36,631 nucleotides of DNA, from contig NW_003146296.1 of NCBI RefSeq assembly GCF_000003605.2, positions 204,642 through 241,272 on the forward strand, read 5' to 3'. The stretch comes from Saccoglossus kowalevskii (lineage: Eukaryota; Hemichordata; Enteropneusta; Harrimaniidae). Positions 10,890 through 22,508 of the stretch are shown piece by piece. Both the position numbers and the translations under genes were made by a program. The notes beneath the pieces are model-generated. The model ran no database searches. It had not been told where the DNA came from and worked only from the letters and a program-made list of their open reading frames with translations. How positions within the stretch are numbered: position 1 is the stretch's first letter; each line of letters opens with the position of its first letter.

Positions 10890-11138
10890 TCAACATAAAA
10901 TGTGCGGACCCCGGTCATAAAAGATTGCTAAATCTGTTCAAAACGTTTTGGATTTTGGTATTCCCATGATGTATTTCCTGGGAGGAAAAGATGTATAATA
11001 ATAAGGTTATTAGGAGGATACTGGAAAGTATGCACTCAGACAGTATGTGGTCGAATCGGCCTTCGCTGCGGGTTGGTCGATACCTCTATACTGTCTTCAT
11101 ACATACTTTAAGGTATCCTCGTAATAACCTCATATTAT
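10890..11138 (-). mobile_element. Family D nested-hairpin element, copy 2 (inverted)
   Basis: The reverse-complement counterpart of the element at 7064-7310. Hairpin arms lie at 10994-11045 and 11088-11138 (TAAGGTTATTAGGAGGATAC on the left, GTATCCTCGTAATAACC on the right). The loop again has a TCGA-rich centre, and the shared flank (CCCATGATGTA, GGAAAAGATGTATAAT) lies on the left. The two copies are about 3.8 kb apart in opposite orientation. Confidence 0.8.
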
Positions 11139-11754
11139 CCAGCATACAATAAATGCAAGTTGGATTATGTGCATTTCTATGGAGATGCACTAATTCATAT
11201 GTGGTCGAATTTTTATCTGTTGTTAACAAAATTGAGAATAAGCAATATTTCATGTGTTATACACTAAGAAAAGAGAAAGTTTGTTCCGAAAACACAACAT
11301 TACACACAAAAACAACGGAGAGTTAATTAATATTTTTAATAATAAGAATGAAAACATTGTGAATGATAAGACAAAACACACTTATAACTGTTTTAAAATA
11401 CGAGAAAATTCAATTAAAACTGAAATGCTTAAACTAGCTGCTTCCGTTTTTTGTCTAGAAATTTTAGTGTCTTGTTCAGGTAATTCCTGTTTTTATTTTG
11501 TTTTTTTTGTTTGTACTTTTGTATAAAAACACTTTATTAAGTCATCTTATAGGATTTACAAGTATGGAAAGACATGAAAGTTCTCACTGTATCTGTATTA
11601 CAATGGTTTAAATAGAAATTAGTGTTCCTTTTTGTTTTGCCCTCAGAATATCTCACTTTATTGCATTTTTTATCAAAACTTCATATATGGGCTATGATAG
11701 CAGTAAAAGTTCCGTTCTATTAATATTCCCTGTAGATATTCTCTTTTCACAAGG

Positions 11755-11765
11755 CCCCCCCCCCC
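11755..11765. repeat. Poly-C tract (11 C)
   Basis: An uninterrupted run of 11 C flanked by GG and TCC. Confidence 0.9.
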
Positions 11766-12215
11766 TCCAGCTTGTAATGGTCAACCCCTTTGGTATAATT
11801 ACATAAACTCCTCCAGATTCCTCACAGTTGTGTGTGTACTTTAAGAGTAACCAACTGGAAAACCCTATGAGGATAAAAACATTTGAGCTCACTTATGGTT
11901 TCAGGGTTCTGACAAAGGCAAAACAGATGGGGATAGAATGACCTCTGTACTTGACCCTTCCAGCCTTCATGCTTCACTCATGCCTACTGTGTGGGGGCGG
12001 GAAAGATGGAACTGATCAACCACCAGTGAAGACTGTTTATAAATAGACGAGGATCTAGTTTGTTTTGACTCCCATCGCATGCTTTGGGTTGGGTAGAATT
12101 CCATGTGGTTAGGAAAATGTGTTGAAAGTGTATTCATGCCATTTTTACCACACAAAATTAGCTTTAAACTTTTCTACCACCAGTTCTCTCTTTTCATCAC
12201 AAATTTATAGTCTGC

Positions 12216-12247
12216 ACTGCAGAAGATATAGACTGCAGAAGATATAG
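12216..12247. repeat. Exact 16-bp tandem duplication
   Basis: The unit ACTGCAGAAGATATAG is present twice, back to back, with no mismatch, suggesting a recent local duplication. Confidence 0.95.
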
Positions 12248-13349
12248 ATATTGACAAAATTAGCCAAATTTTTTGAGTAAAAAACTGAAAATTGACCCAA
12301 ATTTTTTGCTGTTGGCTCAAAAATGATGATTCATTTCCAGAAATATTGAAGAATATAAGAAAAAAGGTGAGAAAAATTTGGGTGAGAAAGTCTGGTGGTG
12401 AAAAGGTTGAACAGTGGAGTAATATTGAAAGCTTTCTAATGCTTCTATTTTGTAATGTACTGGTTGCTTAACTTTTTAAAAATTGGACTTTGTTTTAATA
12501 CCATGCCTTTACAGTAAAAAGTTTCATTTCTGCTGCAAGGAAATATTGTAATTTGTCGTTTTAATCATTTTCCTGGGAATAAAAGTGTTGCTATGGCTCA
12601 TGATTTGTATGACCTCAATGACACTTTCGCAGCGACAAAATTCATGCAAATATGTCATTTTGGTTGCCATAGAATCAAGGTTCTATGATTGAGTTATAAG
12701 AATGCCACTTAGTACCACTCTAATGATTCAGTTATGTGATTTTGAGTTTATCTATGCTTCTATTGGAGATGAGCTTCTAATAGAACTAATAATTAGTAGA
12801 CCACATTTTGGTTGTCATGACAAAATAGACAAGGAGTTATGATTGGTTTATAAGAATGCTGCTTAGTACCACCTTCCATTCCATGAAATGTAATAACTTG
12901 TAAAAAGTTATAGGAATAAATCAAGTCAACAAACAGTACCGGTGTAGTTTGAAAATAACTTGTTTTTAGTCTTTTCATTGATTTACGAGAAGTCACATAA
13001 TTTGCAGCCTAGTTACCTTCCTATAGTTTCATTGGTCGGTGGGTCTTGCCGACAATTGTGAAATTCTTGTTTAGATTTTGCTCATAACCATGTAATTTAT
13101 TACAACTTCACTAAGAAAGGGACGGTCCTTGTTTGGTCGCTGTGGCTACTATCAGTCCACATAGTGTGTGAGAAAAATGTAGTAGAACTGTCATCAAGTG
13201 TTTTGAAAAATTAGCATATTCAGATTTACTCATCAGAGTAAATCAGCTCAACATCATGTCCCGGACACCCAATGACGGAATCTAGACCATAATTCCAGAT
13301 TATTGTGGAGTAAGTCCACAAAACCAATAGCAACATAAAACAGACTACT

Positions 13350-13551
13350 TACTGTAAAATACTTTATTTTCACTTGGAATTAATTTTCGCTGAAGGAGTG
13401 ATTCAGTGAGAATAAAATCCAGCAAATATACCTTTTTTCCTATATTTCACATTCAACTCATCAAAAATTAGTGAAAATAAATTCCATACAAAACACCCAA
13501 AAGCCTTTTCAGCAAAAATTAATTCCAGCTAAAATAAAGTAATCTACAGTA
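13350..13551 (-). mobile_element. Family A element, copy 6 (full length)
   Basis: A complete 202-bp copy. It starts TACTGTAAAATACTTTATTT and ends AAATAAAGTAATCTACAGTA. The interior reads CATTCAACTCATCAAAAATT and CCATACAAAACACCCAAAAG, i.e. inverted relative to copy 1. No coding capacity. Confidence 0.9.
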
Positions 13552-14900
13552 ATTTGTTATTACCAGTAAATTATAATTTATAATGTAGAACCATTAGTCA
13601 TTGAAATCAAGAACAGTTGCTATGGTAATGTAATGGTCATTAATATGATCAGCTGATTACCCCACCGACAGGATTTCAATTTTTATAAGTGTTCTAGTTT
13701 TTAATTTGCAAGCTTGTGTTTCTGTAATAATGTTTTCATGTGTGTGCTTCTATTTCGGCTTTTATTTAGTCTTAATGTTCAATGTAACCATTTTAATTTC
13801 TACAAGGGAAAATGAAAAATGTTAATTAGGATTACAATCAAACACAGTAAATTTGTTCACTGCATGAGGCTGGGTGAAATTTTAAAATTGACATAAAAAT
13901 TGTTCTCAGATTTTTTTAATTTTTCATGATAATTGAATGTTTTTTCAAAATTCTGCCAAACAGCCGAACAAATCTGTGATGGCAACATTTTTTACAAATA
14001 TAGTTCACACAAAAACACAAATTTTTTTTTCATGAATTCTAAGATTCAGATAAACAGCAAATGAAAAAAACAAATATTTTTTTAACTAATAGTGACACAT
14101 TCATCGCAATGATCCGGTGTTTGAGATGGGTCCCATGCAACAGATACAACATATGCAAAATATGTCGCTTATTTACACAAAATATGAATTCACACTCCGT
14201 GACAAAAATGGTTCTCTAACTATGATAAAATTTTGTTACGAATATTACATATGTTAATGTACGACAACCTCTCATGAGACCGATTTTCAAACGCATTATT
14301 ATTGCAAAACGCTTTATAATTACAGAACGGTTGTCAGTATGCAAAGTTTGTTCTCATAAAAACAAACAATGTATTTTATTAAATGTAATGTTTACGTGGC
14401 AATGTCCCATATCAAACTTGTTGCATGCATCAAGACGACCATCACACTTTTATTTTTGTAAAAGAATAATTATAGCGTCTTGTAACCAAGCAAGCAACAG
14501 TCATGTTTATGAAATTTGGACCCAGTTTATAATCTTTTGAACACATTGCATTATTTGTTCAGATCAAAGTTGGCCACTAAATAATCATTAAAACACTTTA
14601 AATTCTAAACATTTTCAAGCATGACAGAGAGTAAAACAAATTTGTTTTCTTTTTGTGGATTCTTGTCCAAGAAGGAGGAGGAAGAGGAGTGGCAGAGGGA
14701 ATGTGGAAAAAGTTCACGTGCAATGACGACCTATAGTGTGGAATGTCCACAAATAATCACCGTAAACACTCAGGAGGATGGGAACATCTTGACTTTGAAA
14801 GTACATACACAAATGTTGGAATGTCAAGTGAAGCTGCACTTAAAAGGTGTTTTCTTCCGGTCCATTGTCATTTGATTGAGAGATTTTTTACACCCATGAC
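13552..14900. other. AT-rich stretch with one coding-like open frame
   Basis: Apart from the open frame at 14621-14875 listed separately, I see only A/T-rich non-coding sequence. The open frame at 14274-14540 has no recognised feature. Confidence 0.4.
14621..14875 (+). other. Unrecognised 84-codon open frame with acidic run
   Basis: An ATG-initiated frame encoding a peptide that opens MTESKTNLFSFCGFLSKK and then has five consecutive Glu followed by WQREC. Its base composition is richer in G than the surroundings. A donor-like AAAAG/GTGTTTTC site follows codon 76, so it could be a first coding exon. I do not recognise the protein, no partner exon was identified, and the family B element begins 26 bp downstream. 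It may well be a chance frame. Confidence 0.15.
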
Positions 14901-15112
14901 TACTGTAAAATGACTAATTTTCACTGGGTTTAAATTTCACTGATTTACCATTTCAGGCATATTCAGTGGGTTTTAAATTCACGGCTTCGTCATTTAGATA
15001 ATGTGTTCTATGCTAAATTTTACATATTTACTGTGTTTTAATTTAGCGCATATTTCCATTCAGCGAAATAAGCTAAATTAAAACCCAGTGAATAATTAAC
15101 CCCTTTACAGTA
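14901..15112 (+). mobile_element. Family B MITE-like element, copy 1 (full length)
   Basis: A 212-bp element starting TACTGTAAAATGACTAATTT and ending AATAATTAACCCCTTTACAGTA-like sequence. The interior is built from repeated and inverted forms of TTCACTGGGTTTTAAATTCA and CAGCGAAATAAGCTAAATTA. The first ten bases equal those of family A. No coding capacity. Copies occur at 22.3, 26.1 and 27.0 kb, all in the same orientation. Confidence 0.88.
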
Positions 15113-16697
15113 TAAGGAAATAGCATTGAAACAAATTATTTGTGGAAACAATTTAGGAACAAAATCATTCCAGAAAGTATCTGGGCGTCAATAGTTTGCA
15201 GGTTATGTACATTTCATCTTCCAATGAGAAGCCTCGGACGGTAATAATCACAGAAAACTGTTTGTTTCTCCAGCTCATGAATATCAATGAGCTCATTTGC
15301 ATAACAATCATACTACAGATCCCCAGGACTGTTCAACACATGCTACTTTGCCTCCACATGGCTTTGTGGTGGTTTCTCCAAACTTGAAAACAAAATAAGG
15401 AGCAGTGGAAGAGGAGTATTAAAGAATGGATAACCAATGGGAAATAAACAGGGTGAATGAAAATAGGAAAGAATGAAGCGTCAGGGAGCTGATGAAAGGC
15501 TTTTATATGTGTTGTTGCTAGGACTCAGTGAATGTATGCGACTTTGACTTTGTAAACAAGGCCATCAAGATGTGAACAAACTCATGAATATATAAATGTG
15601 TAACTTTTTTCTCCAAGACGAATGAAAAACAAGACCAAAATGAATCAGCAGAAAGTTATTTAGTTGACAGATGCATGGCACGTGGGAATCACACCTGGAG
15701 ACTTGATTGTGAACAATTAGCACTAGAAATTAATTTGTCATTAAGTAATGGTTTCCTGTCACCTGTGCACAAAGGCAAGTCCAAAAATAACCAAACAAGT
15801 AGTGAGATTATTATTATTCCAAGGTCAAGGGTCAAGTTAGGAAAGCTTTCCACTCCATTGAAGCCAAGATGTATTTCAACCCCAAGGGTATGTAAACCAG
15901 TGAAAGTACGGGTGACGACTTTAATGCAAGTACTGTGACCACCATCTCTAGTTATCAGGGATGCTGGCAGAACAGAAAAGACTAGGCGAAAATGATAGCA
16001 AAAAATCTAAATACCGTAATTTTAAAAATGTTTAACTATTGACTAAATTGAAACTGCAGAACATGCAGAAAAAGTTATAAATATCAATAATGTTCGGTAT
16101 CTTGTATGATAATCTATATTGTGTTTGATATTAAAGTCATCAAGACTGAGAGAGAGACATGCAATGAATTTAATCTATTTAAAAAATGAATTGAGAAATT
16201 CAAGAAGAAGAACAAAAATGTTTTTGTGGTTGCCAAGCAACAAGAATGCAAATGTGAATTAGCAATACTATGATCACAAACATAAATTTGAGTTGTCAAC
16301 AGTCTAGAGAAGATAAAAAATACCTCCATGCTGGCATTCGCATTCAAATTTAAAATCAAAGCCCTACCGAAACTCAAAACTATTTGTCAGATCTATGAAT
16401 AAAGTTGTGTCTGAGAACGTGTAAGTTAAAATGAAAAAAAAAATCTAAAACTTAATGAACTAATAATGTTTTATAAGTTATTCCCATTATGTTCACGCTG
16501 TCAAAATTGTACTTATAATAATTGCAGAACGTCACAACTAAGTGTTTGTACTATATATGACTTCACCCACAAAAAGTTTGTTTTTTTATTACACATTTTT
16601 ATGTATTTACCTACATATTCTTTCATAATGGTTACATGTCTTAATCAAAACTAGTGATCAAAAATACAAAAATTTGTGAAAAAAAAATGTAACCTGG
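15113..16697. other. Non-coding stretch
   Basis: The open frames at 15196-15387, 15675-15938 (+) and 16114-16377 (-) have no recognisable domain or convincing splice framework. I see no RNA gene or repeat. Confidence 0.4.
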
Positions 16698-16899
16698 TAC
16701 TGTAGAATACTTTATTTTCGCTTGGAATTTATTTTCACTGGAGGGATGTTTCCGTGAAAATAAAATCCAGCGAATATACTTTTTTCTTATATTTCTCATT
16801 AAACTCATCAAAAATCAGTGAAAATAAATTCCATATAAAACGCCCAAAAAGCCTTCTCAGCGAAAATTAATTCCAGCGAAAATAAAGTATTCTACAGTA
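16698..16899 (-). mobile_element. Family A element, copy 7 (full length, best preserved)
   Basis: A 202-bp copy with near-perfect ends: TACTGTAGAATACTTTATTT on the left and AAATAAAGTATTCTACAGTA on the right are exact inverted repeats over at least 20 bp. The CpG-containing GCGAAAAT motifs are retained, suggesting a relatively recent insertion. It is inverted relative to copy 1. Confidence 0.93.
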
Positions 16900-18462
16900 T
16901 TCATACTCTCAGATGAACAAACTGAGAAAATAGAGAAGCACCTGTCAATTGGAATCAACTAAATTTTGGATCTGCAACATAAATACGATTTAGCTGACAA
17001 TTACTATACATGTGTCATGTATGTATAATGTGTGTAACCTCCATAAATTACAGACGAGTGTAATTTGCCATACTGACACAAGGTACCGTGGTACTTACCA
17101 TTCTACCTTATTGGATCATGGTAGGATTACCTTCAAGACATCAGCTTCTTGAATTGCATTGTTTGGACATTTCTCTATTTTTCACCAATGTATGTACCAA
17201 GTCCTGGCTTCAAATATGGAGTGGCCAAGCTGCATTTGATCACTTACTACTATCTAGTATTCTCAAAATAATTTCATTGCCCTCCAAACATAATGATTTG
17301 TTGCTTATCATCGAATTTCACAGGAAATTTTTTTTTTTTAGCTGACTGTAATTATTTTTCTGAAAACTATTATAATTTTGTTGCTGGAAATATTTGTTTT
17401 GTTATTTCACAATTTTAAACAACATTTTTAAGTCCCTGCGTGATCCTGTCTTACAACGCCACTCGTCACACGGACATTTCAATTGCGACTACCGTAAATA
17501 AACAAGTTATTCTACATAGGATTAATACTGAACACACCACACTGTACGAGACCCATATTGAACATGTGTTGTATAGGTACCTCCCATAGAACTCATATCG
17601 AACTTGATGCATTTTAATATCTGTGGCCTTTTATATACAATATTTTGTAATTAATCCGGACTTGTGAATTTACAGTATTTGGATCTTGATGGTGTTCACT
17701 ACAAAACTTCTGAGAAAATGCTAATATACAAGAGTAAATAGATTTTATGGCCATTTATATTACCTTCCAATTTTATAAAGCACTGGCCTATAATAGTAAT
17801 CGGTAACGGGAGATATTGGTCAGTAGAACTCGGCCAGTGAAATGTGGCAGAAGTCGGCCAGGAGTGTCAACAGTTGGTACAGCGTATACTAAATCAAATT
17901 TACAGTACAGAGTATGGTAAATCTCATAAACCTACCGTAAATTTGAAATGAACAACGCTATGCTTTAACTGGACCAAATAAATGTGATATAAACAATACC
18001 ACTAAACTATTGGAAATGAACATTGCCATGCATAAAACCATGGAGTGAGCAGACTATATCAACCAAGTTTCCCTCCGTGGCCGATTTCTCTGACAAGCCG
18101 ACTTTGGAACTGGCCAACTTCTTCAGTAAGCCTGCAATAATTTCACTATATTTTTTTCAAAATGTAAAATTTAGATTTCACATAATTTTTTTTTTATTCC
18201 CACAACATATTATATTTTTTATATTCATTTAATTAATGTTGAGCAATACAAATAAGATGCAAATTTAAATTAATCACAAAATTAATTAAATAATGACAAA
18301 TATAGGGTTGGTCTTCATAGATCAGGTTGTCAGGACAACACAACTGCAGAGACATTAGACCTATCAATCAATATCACCATGGAAACCATACAGACCTTTT
18401 GAACAGATTAATCATTTATCCAAATGAAGCAATCATGAGACAAACTACTTGATGTGATGGTT

Positions 18463-18477
18463 GGGGGGGGGGGGGGG
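18463..18477. repeat. Poly-G tract (15 G)
   Basis: An uninterrupted run of 15 G. Confidence 0.95.
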
Positions 18478-18925
18478 TAAAAACTAAAAATTACTTCACA
18501 CAGAGAAAAAAAAAATTGTAATGGAAAGCTATAGCAATGATATGATGAAGTAAATACGACACAACCCAGATGTCCAAATTATTGAGATAATCAGATCACA
18601 AATTAGTGAAATTTTCACTTCTACAGTTTGCAATTATGATGTTATTTTTACATATTTTTTTGATAACTACTTTGCTTATTTTAGACATAAATTCCCATTG
18701 GCTGGAGGTCTTTATTAAAATATTTTGGGGGGAAAATGGTAAAAGTTGACTTTGAGTCACATGATTTATCACTATGGTTTACCTGCCCAACCCGAAAATT
18801 GAATTTTAATTTTCAGCTTTTCTAACGTTGTGCAAAAGGGCTAATAATAGCTAACACATGCAATGACCAGAAAAAAAACATTAAAAAAACTTTTGGGCCT
18901 TGATGTGACGTATTTATAGAACCAA

Positions 18926-18942
18926 TCTCTCTCTCTCTCTCA
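18926..18942. repeat. CT dinucleotide microsatellite
   Basis: A short (TC)n run of about eight units. Confidence 0.9.
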
Positions 18943-19246
18943 CATGGGGTAGGGGATAAAATGTAGGTCGAAAATCATTACTTGGTTACCAAGTAACTAT
19001 GGCAACCTCCATGATGAAATACCGAAAATAGAATGTGTTAACTAGATGTATGACACATGGGTGGCTGTGAGTATTTATATCACCACGGTAACCAATACCT
19101 TCATTAACTAAAGTCTAAATTGGGTCTTGGTATGTGCAATCAATTCACCCCCTGAAACTCAGAAAACTTGATCTTGTGTGTCCTGCCATGCTTGGCAGTT
19201 GAAATTGGTAGGTCGTGGCTAAGTGGATCAGTTTTTCCTGCACACA

Positions 19247-19282
19247 CTGGCACTGAAGAACGCGCTGGCACTGAAGAACGTA
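19247..19282. repeat. 18-bp tandem duplication
   Basis: CTGGCACTGAAGAACG is followed by two variable bases, twice in a row (CG in the first copy, TA in the second). Confidence 0.93.
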
Positions 19283-22200
19283 GGCACCCTGTAAAGTTTT
19301 CAGGTATCCCAAGATTAATAAAGTAAATTTTAGGGCATGTCAGCTTAATAATATATCAAACTGGTGAAATCCGTACCTTTTTTCAATGAATTTTTAATTC
19401 ACGTAATCCCCAGAATCAAAATACTGTTTTAATGTTTTCAGTCTATACACAATTAAATAAGTCTCTCACAGTTGACATGATAATTTAATATGATCCAATA
19501 TATTACCTGTTACACGAACCACAAACTTTATTTGGGGTCAGTGAAGTGAATTTCATAAAGGCATGGAAGTTATTTATTTTTTCAATATAAAATATTCATA
19601 AATGTTATTTTGAAATTTCGAATTCCAATTGGAAACATTATGACCATTACGAATTAAAGGATACATGGCATTAAATTGGCCCATTATCAAATAGAAACCG
19701 CTAAGACTGATGGGTAATGAGCATTACCAAACAGCTTAGATAGCCAATGAGATTGAAGAATTGAATTAAGTGCGAGAGGCTTCCAGGATAAATGTTTTAT
19801 AAACATTTTATATTATGTGTATTTTAAGAAAATAATGACAATTGATTTGGTAAACAAACGCTGCTCCCGCCCCGACAACAGTAATTACCAAAATATTATT
19901 ACTGATACTGTTTACACATACAAGACATGAGAAAAATAATTATATACCTTTCAATCCCAGACAACTCAGCAGTTTCAAGGTTATTCAGTAAGTTACTCAT
20001 GGGACAGGTAATAAAAAAAAAACACTTTGGTGCATTTCTTAGTTACCACTAGTTACAAGCATTCTTTAAATGATAGACATAGCTAACTAGTAAAAAAAAT
20101 TGTTAAAAGCATTACAAATTCTTCTAAAACAGTTTCCATCAGACAAATGACAGGAAAAAATAGAAAGGAGGTTACCCAAGCAATTCGATGAAACATATTA
20201 TTTTCCTTTTTTTTTCTCACTTCAGTTGGCATATTGGATGAAAAAAATGAGCAAAATTCATTCGATTTGTTAATTAAACGAACAAAAATGATAGAAAAAC
20301 GTATAAAAATGTTGCAACAGAATTTGGACGTGAAAAAAGATGGCACTTAAGGGTCTTATAGACAGACAAGCCAGCGCAACAACACAATACATTTTATTGA
20401 ATGCAGTGTCTTCTTTCTTTAAAATGTTATAGTGAACAGGGGTGGCTACTGGGACAAAGAGGGGGCACAAACTGGGATCACGCATAGCAAGAAGGTGAGC
20501 CATTGTGGCTATTCACTGATGTCCATCTATATGGTTAGAGAGGGGAAGACGTACAAGCGAGGAAGTCAGCATGGGGCTGGCCCTGAGACAAACAAACACT
20601 TACCTCAGAAAAGTCTTCGTACCACCTAATGCGCTGCGTTTAAGTGGCACAGTTGTTGTAAACATGAATAGGTGGGGCCAATTTATTCCATTTACCTGGC
20701 CTTTTCATTCCCATACATGCCCTTTTACACTCACAACACATCCTTTCTTGGGTAAAAATCATGGCAAAAATATCCCCTCCCCGTTTCTCCCTCTCTTCCT
20801 TCTTATAATTGTACTTCTTTTATAAGCTGTTGTTTTAATAAATTAAACAGTTGTTGTGTCTTTGATTTTAAAATGGTATAACCATATGAACTAAATGCTG
20901 GACAATATTTAGGAAAAAAACATGATTACCATAGCGGAATGTTTATTTATAGAAAATAGTCTGAGCAAACACAGTGCAAGGTCAATGTTTATAAGTTGAC
21001 CCAAAATATTTCTTATCCTTCACCCAGTTTTGAGCAATGTTCTTTTGCTTTTTATTTGGCTTTTTTTTCCCAGTATGTGGTATTTTTTTTTTTCAAATAT
21101 ATTTTTTTTCTGTAACTTTCACTGTAAATTTTCTCGATGTATATTATTATTTTCTAATTTCAGCCCACACAGGTTTTGTAATTATTATCAACCCCTTAAT
21201 GTGAATTACTTATTCTACAGTACCCTAAGTAAACATTTTAAAAACCAGCATGGACAATCACGTGATTGCAAAATTACAAATAATATTGTTTCATGATTAA
21301 AATATTAAAAGTATTAAAAGTGACCATATCACAAACTGCTATATAATTGACGGCGTACAACCTTCTCCGCTCATAAGGGTAACAAGGTTCGATCTATGGG
21401 CAATAAAAACACACAATTTAACACTCCAGGAACAGTTGTAATAAGGTATAGCCACGCTAAGGTTACGATCTACGTTTGCATTCAATTCAATAAATGCAAA
21501 CCGGTCACTGATCTGACCTGGTTCTAAAGTGCACCGTACGTTTTTAACTAACACTTATCAATAGTCTCTAGCATGCACGAACATGTTTCGTGACGGCAAT
21601 TCATCCGGTTGCAGAAGATGGTCATTTGTTTTACCTCCTGCAAAGCTGAAGTACGTGACTTTTTAACAAGTTGGGATTTACCATTCATTTTGAACTGAAA
21701 ACAAGTTCTATAATAGATTTGGGGGTCAGTCTTCAATTTATTACTGAAAGTATAAATCTCAGAAACAGCAAAAAACATTGTTCAAGACATCTTTAATTCA
21801 GCTGAAAAAAAAAAGTTAATGTAAATCATAACCAAGGTACGTCAAAAATGAATCACGCAAAATTGTCTGAAAAATATGGAATTTATTCTCTATTTTTTGG
21901 CCATACTGAAAGAAGTAGTGGGTCTGAAGGTACTGGTGACACAAGGGGATCAGTTCTCCAGGGAAGTAAAACCTTCCCCTTCACCCGTCTTTTCCATGCC
22001 ACTCACCCTACCTTGTGTCCCTCCCCTCAACATGTGTCCCCCTCAATTTTAAAAAACAAAAAACATTGAAGTTGCTTTTTTATTTACATTAGAGTCAGTG
22101 TTCTTTAAAAAATTTACCCCCCAATAAAAAAAAAAATTAAAATTCACAATTCAACAAGCAGTACTACTACACACACTAACCCTTTGACTTTTGAACACAA

Positions 22201-22297
22201 AAGTTGACTTTTCTCACCTTTCGCAATAAATAATTTCTCATAATTTTATTCTATTTTATGTTGAACCGAAATCATAGAATTCAAGTGGTTATTATAA

Positions 22298-22508
22298 TAC
22301 TGTAAAATGACTAATTTTCCCTGGGTTTAAATTTCGCTGATTTATCATTTCAGGCATAATCAGTGGGTTTTAAATTCACGGTTTTATCATTTAGATAATG
22401 TGTTCTATGCTAAATTTTACATATTCACTGGGTTTTAATTTAGCACATTTTCCAGTCAGCGAAATAAGCAAACTTAAAAGCTAGTGAATAATTAATCCCT
22501 TTACAGTA
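22298..22508 (+). mobile_element. Family B element, copy 2 (full length)
   Basis: A 211-bp copy starting TACTGTAAAATGACTAATTT and ending TTAATCCCTTTACAGTA. It is collinear with copy 1 throughout, including the distinctive interior ATTTAGATAATGTGTTCTAT. Confidence 0.88.

Larger units (their letters stand above)
11139..13349. other. Non-coding stretch with poly-C tract and short tandem duplication
   Basis: No supported gene. It contains a C11 run at 11755-11765 and an exact 16-bp duplication at 12216-12247. Minus-strand open frames at 11692-11892 and 11967-12155 lack family signatures. Confidence 0.45.
16900..22297. other. Long AT-rich gene-poor stretch
   Basis: I find no supported gene in these 5.4 kb. 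Small features are a G15 run (18463-18477), a CT dinucleotide run (18926-18942) and an 18-bp tandem duplication (19247-19282). Isolated splice-donor-like strings, for example GTAAGT on the minus strand near 20600, have no matching exon. Open frames such as 17088-17345, 20083-20346 and 20432-20825 show no family signature. Confidence 0.45.

Noticed and set aside
19214-19232. TGGCTAAGTGG resembling a tRNA/SINE A box
   Set aside because: No B box (GGTTCGANTCC-like) at the expected distance and no foldable cloverleaf.
20480-20605. Donor-like sites AAG/GTGAGC (+, about 20493) and GAG/GTAAGT (-, about 20600)
   Set aside because: No matching acceptor and no open coding segment of recognisable character next to either.
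21379-21400. AAGGTTCGATCTATGGG resembling a tRNA T-arm
   Set aside because: No acceptor, D or anticodon arms could be fitted around it.
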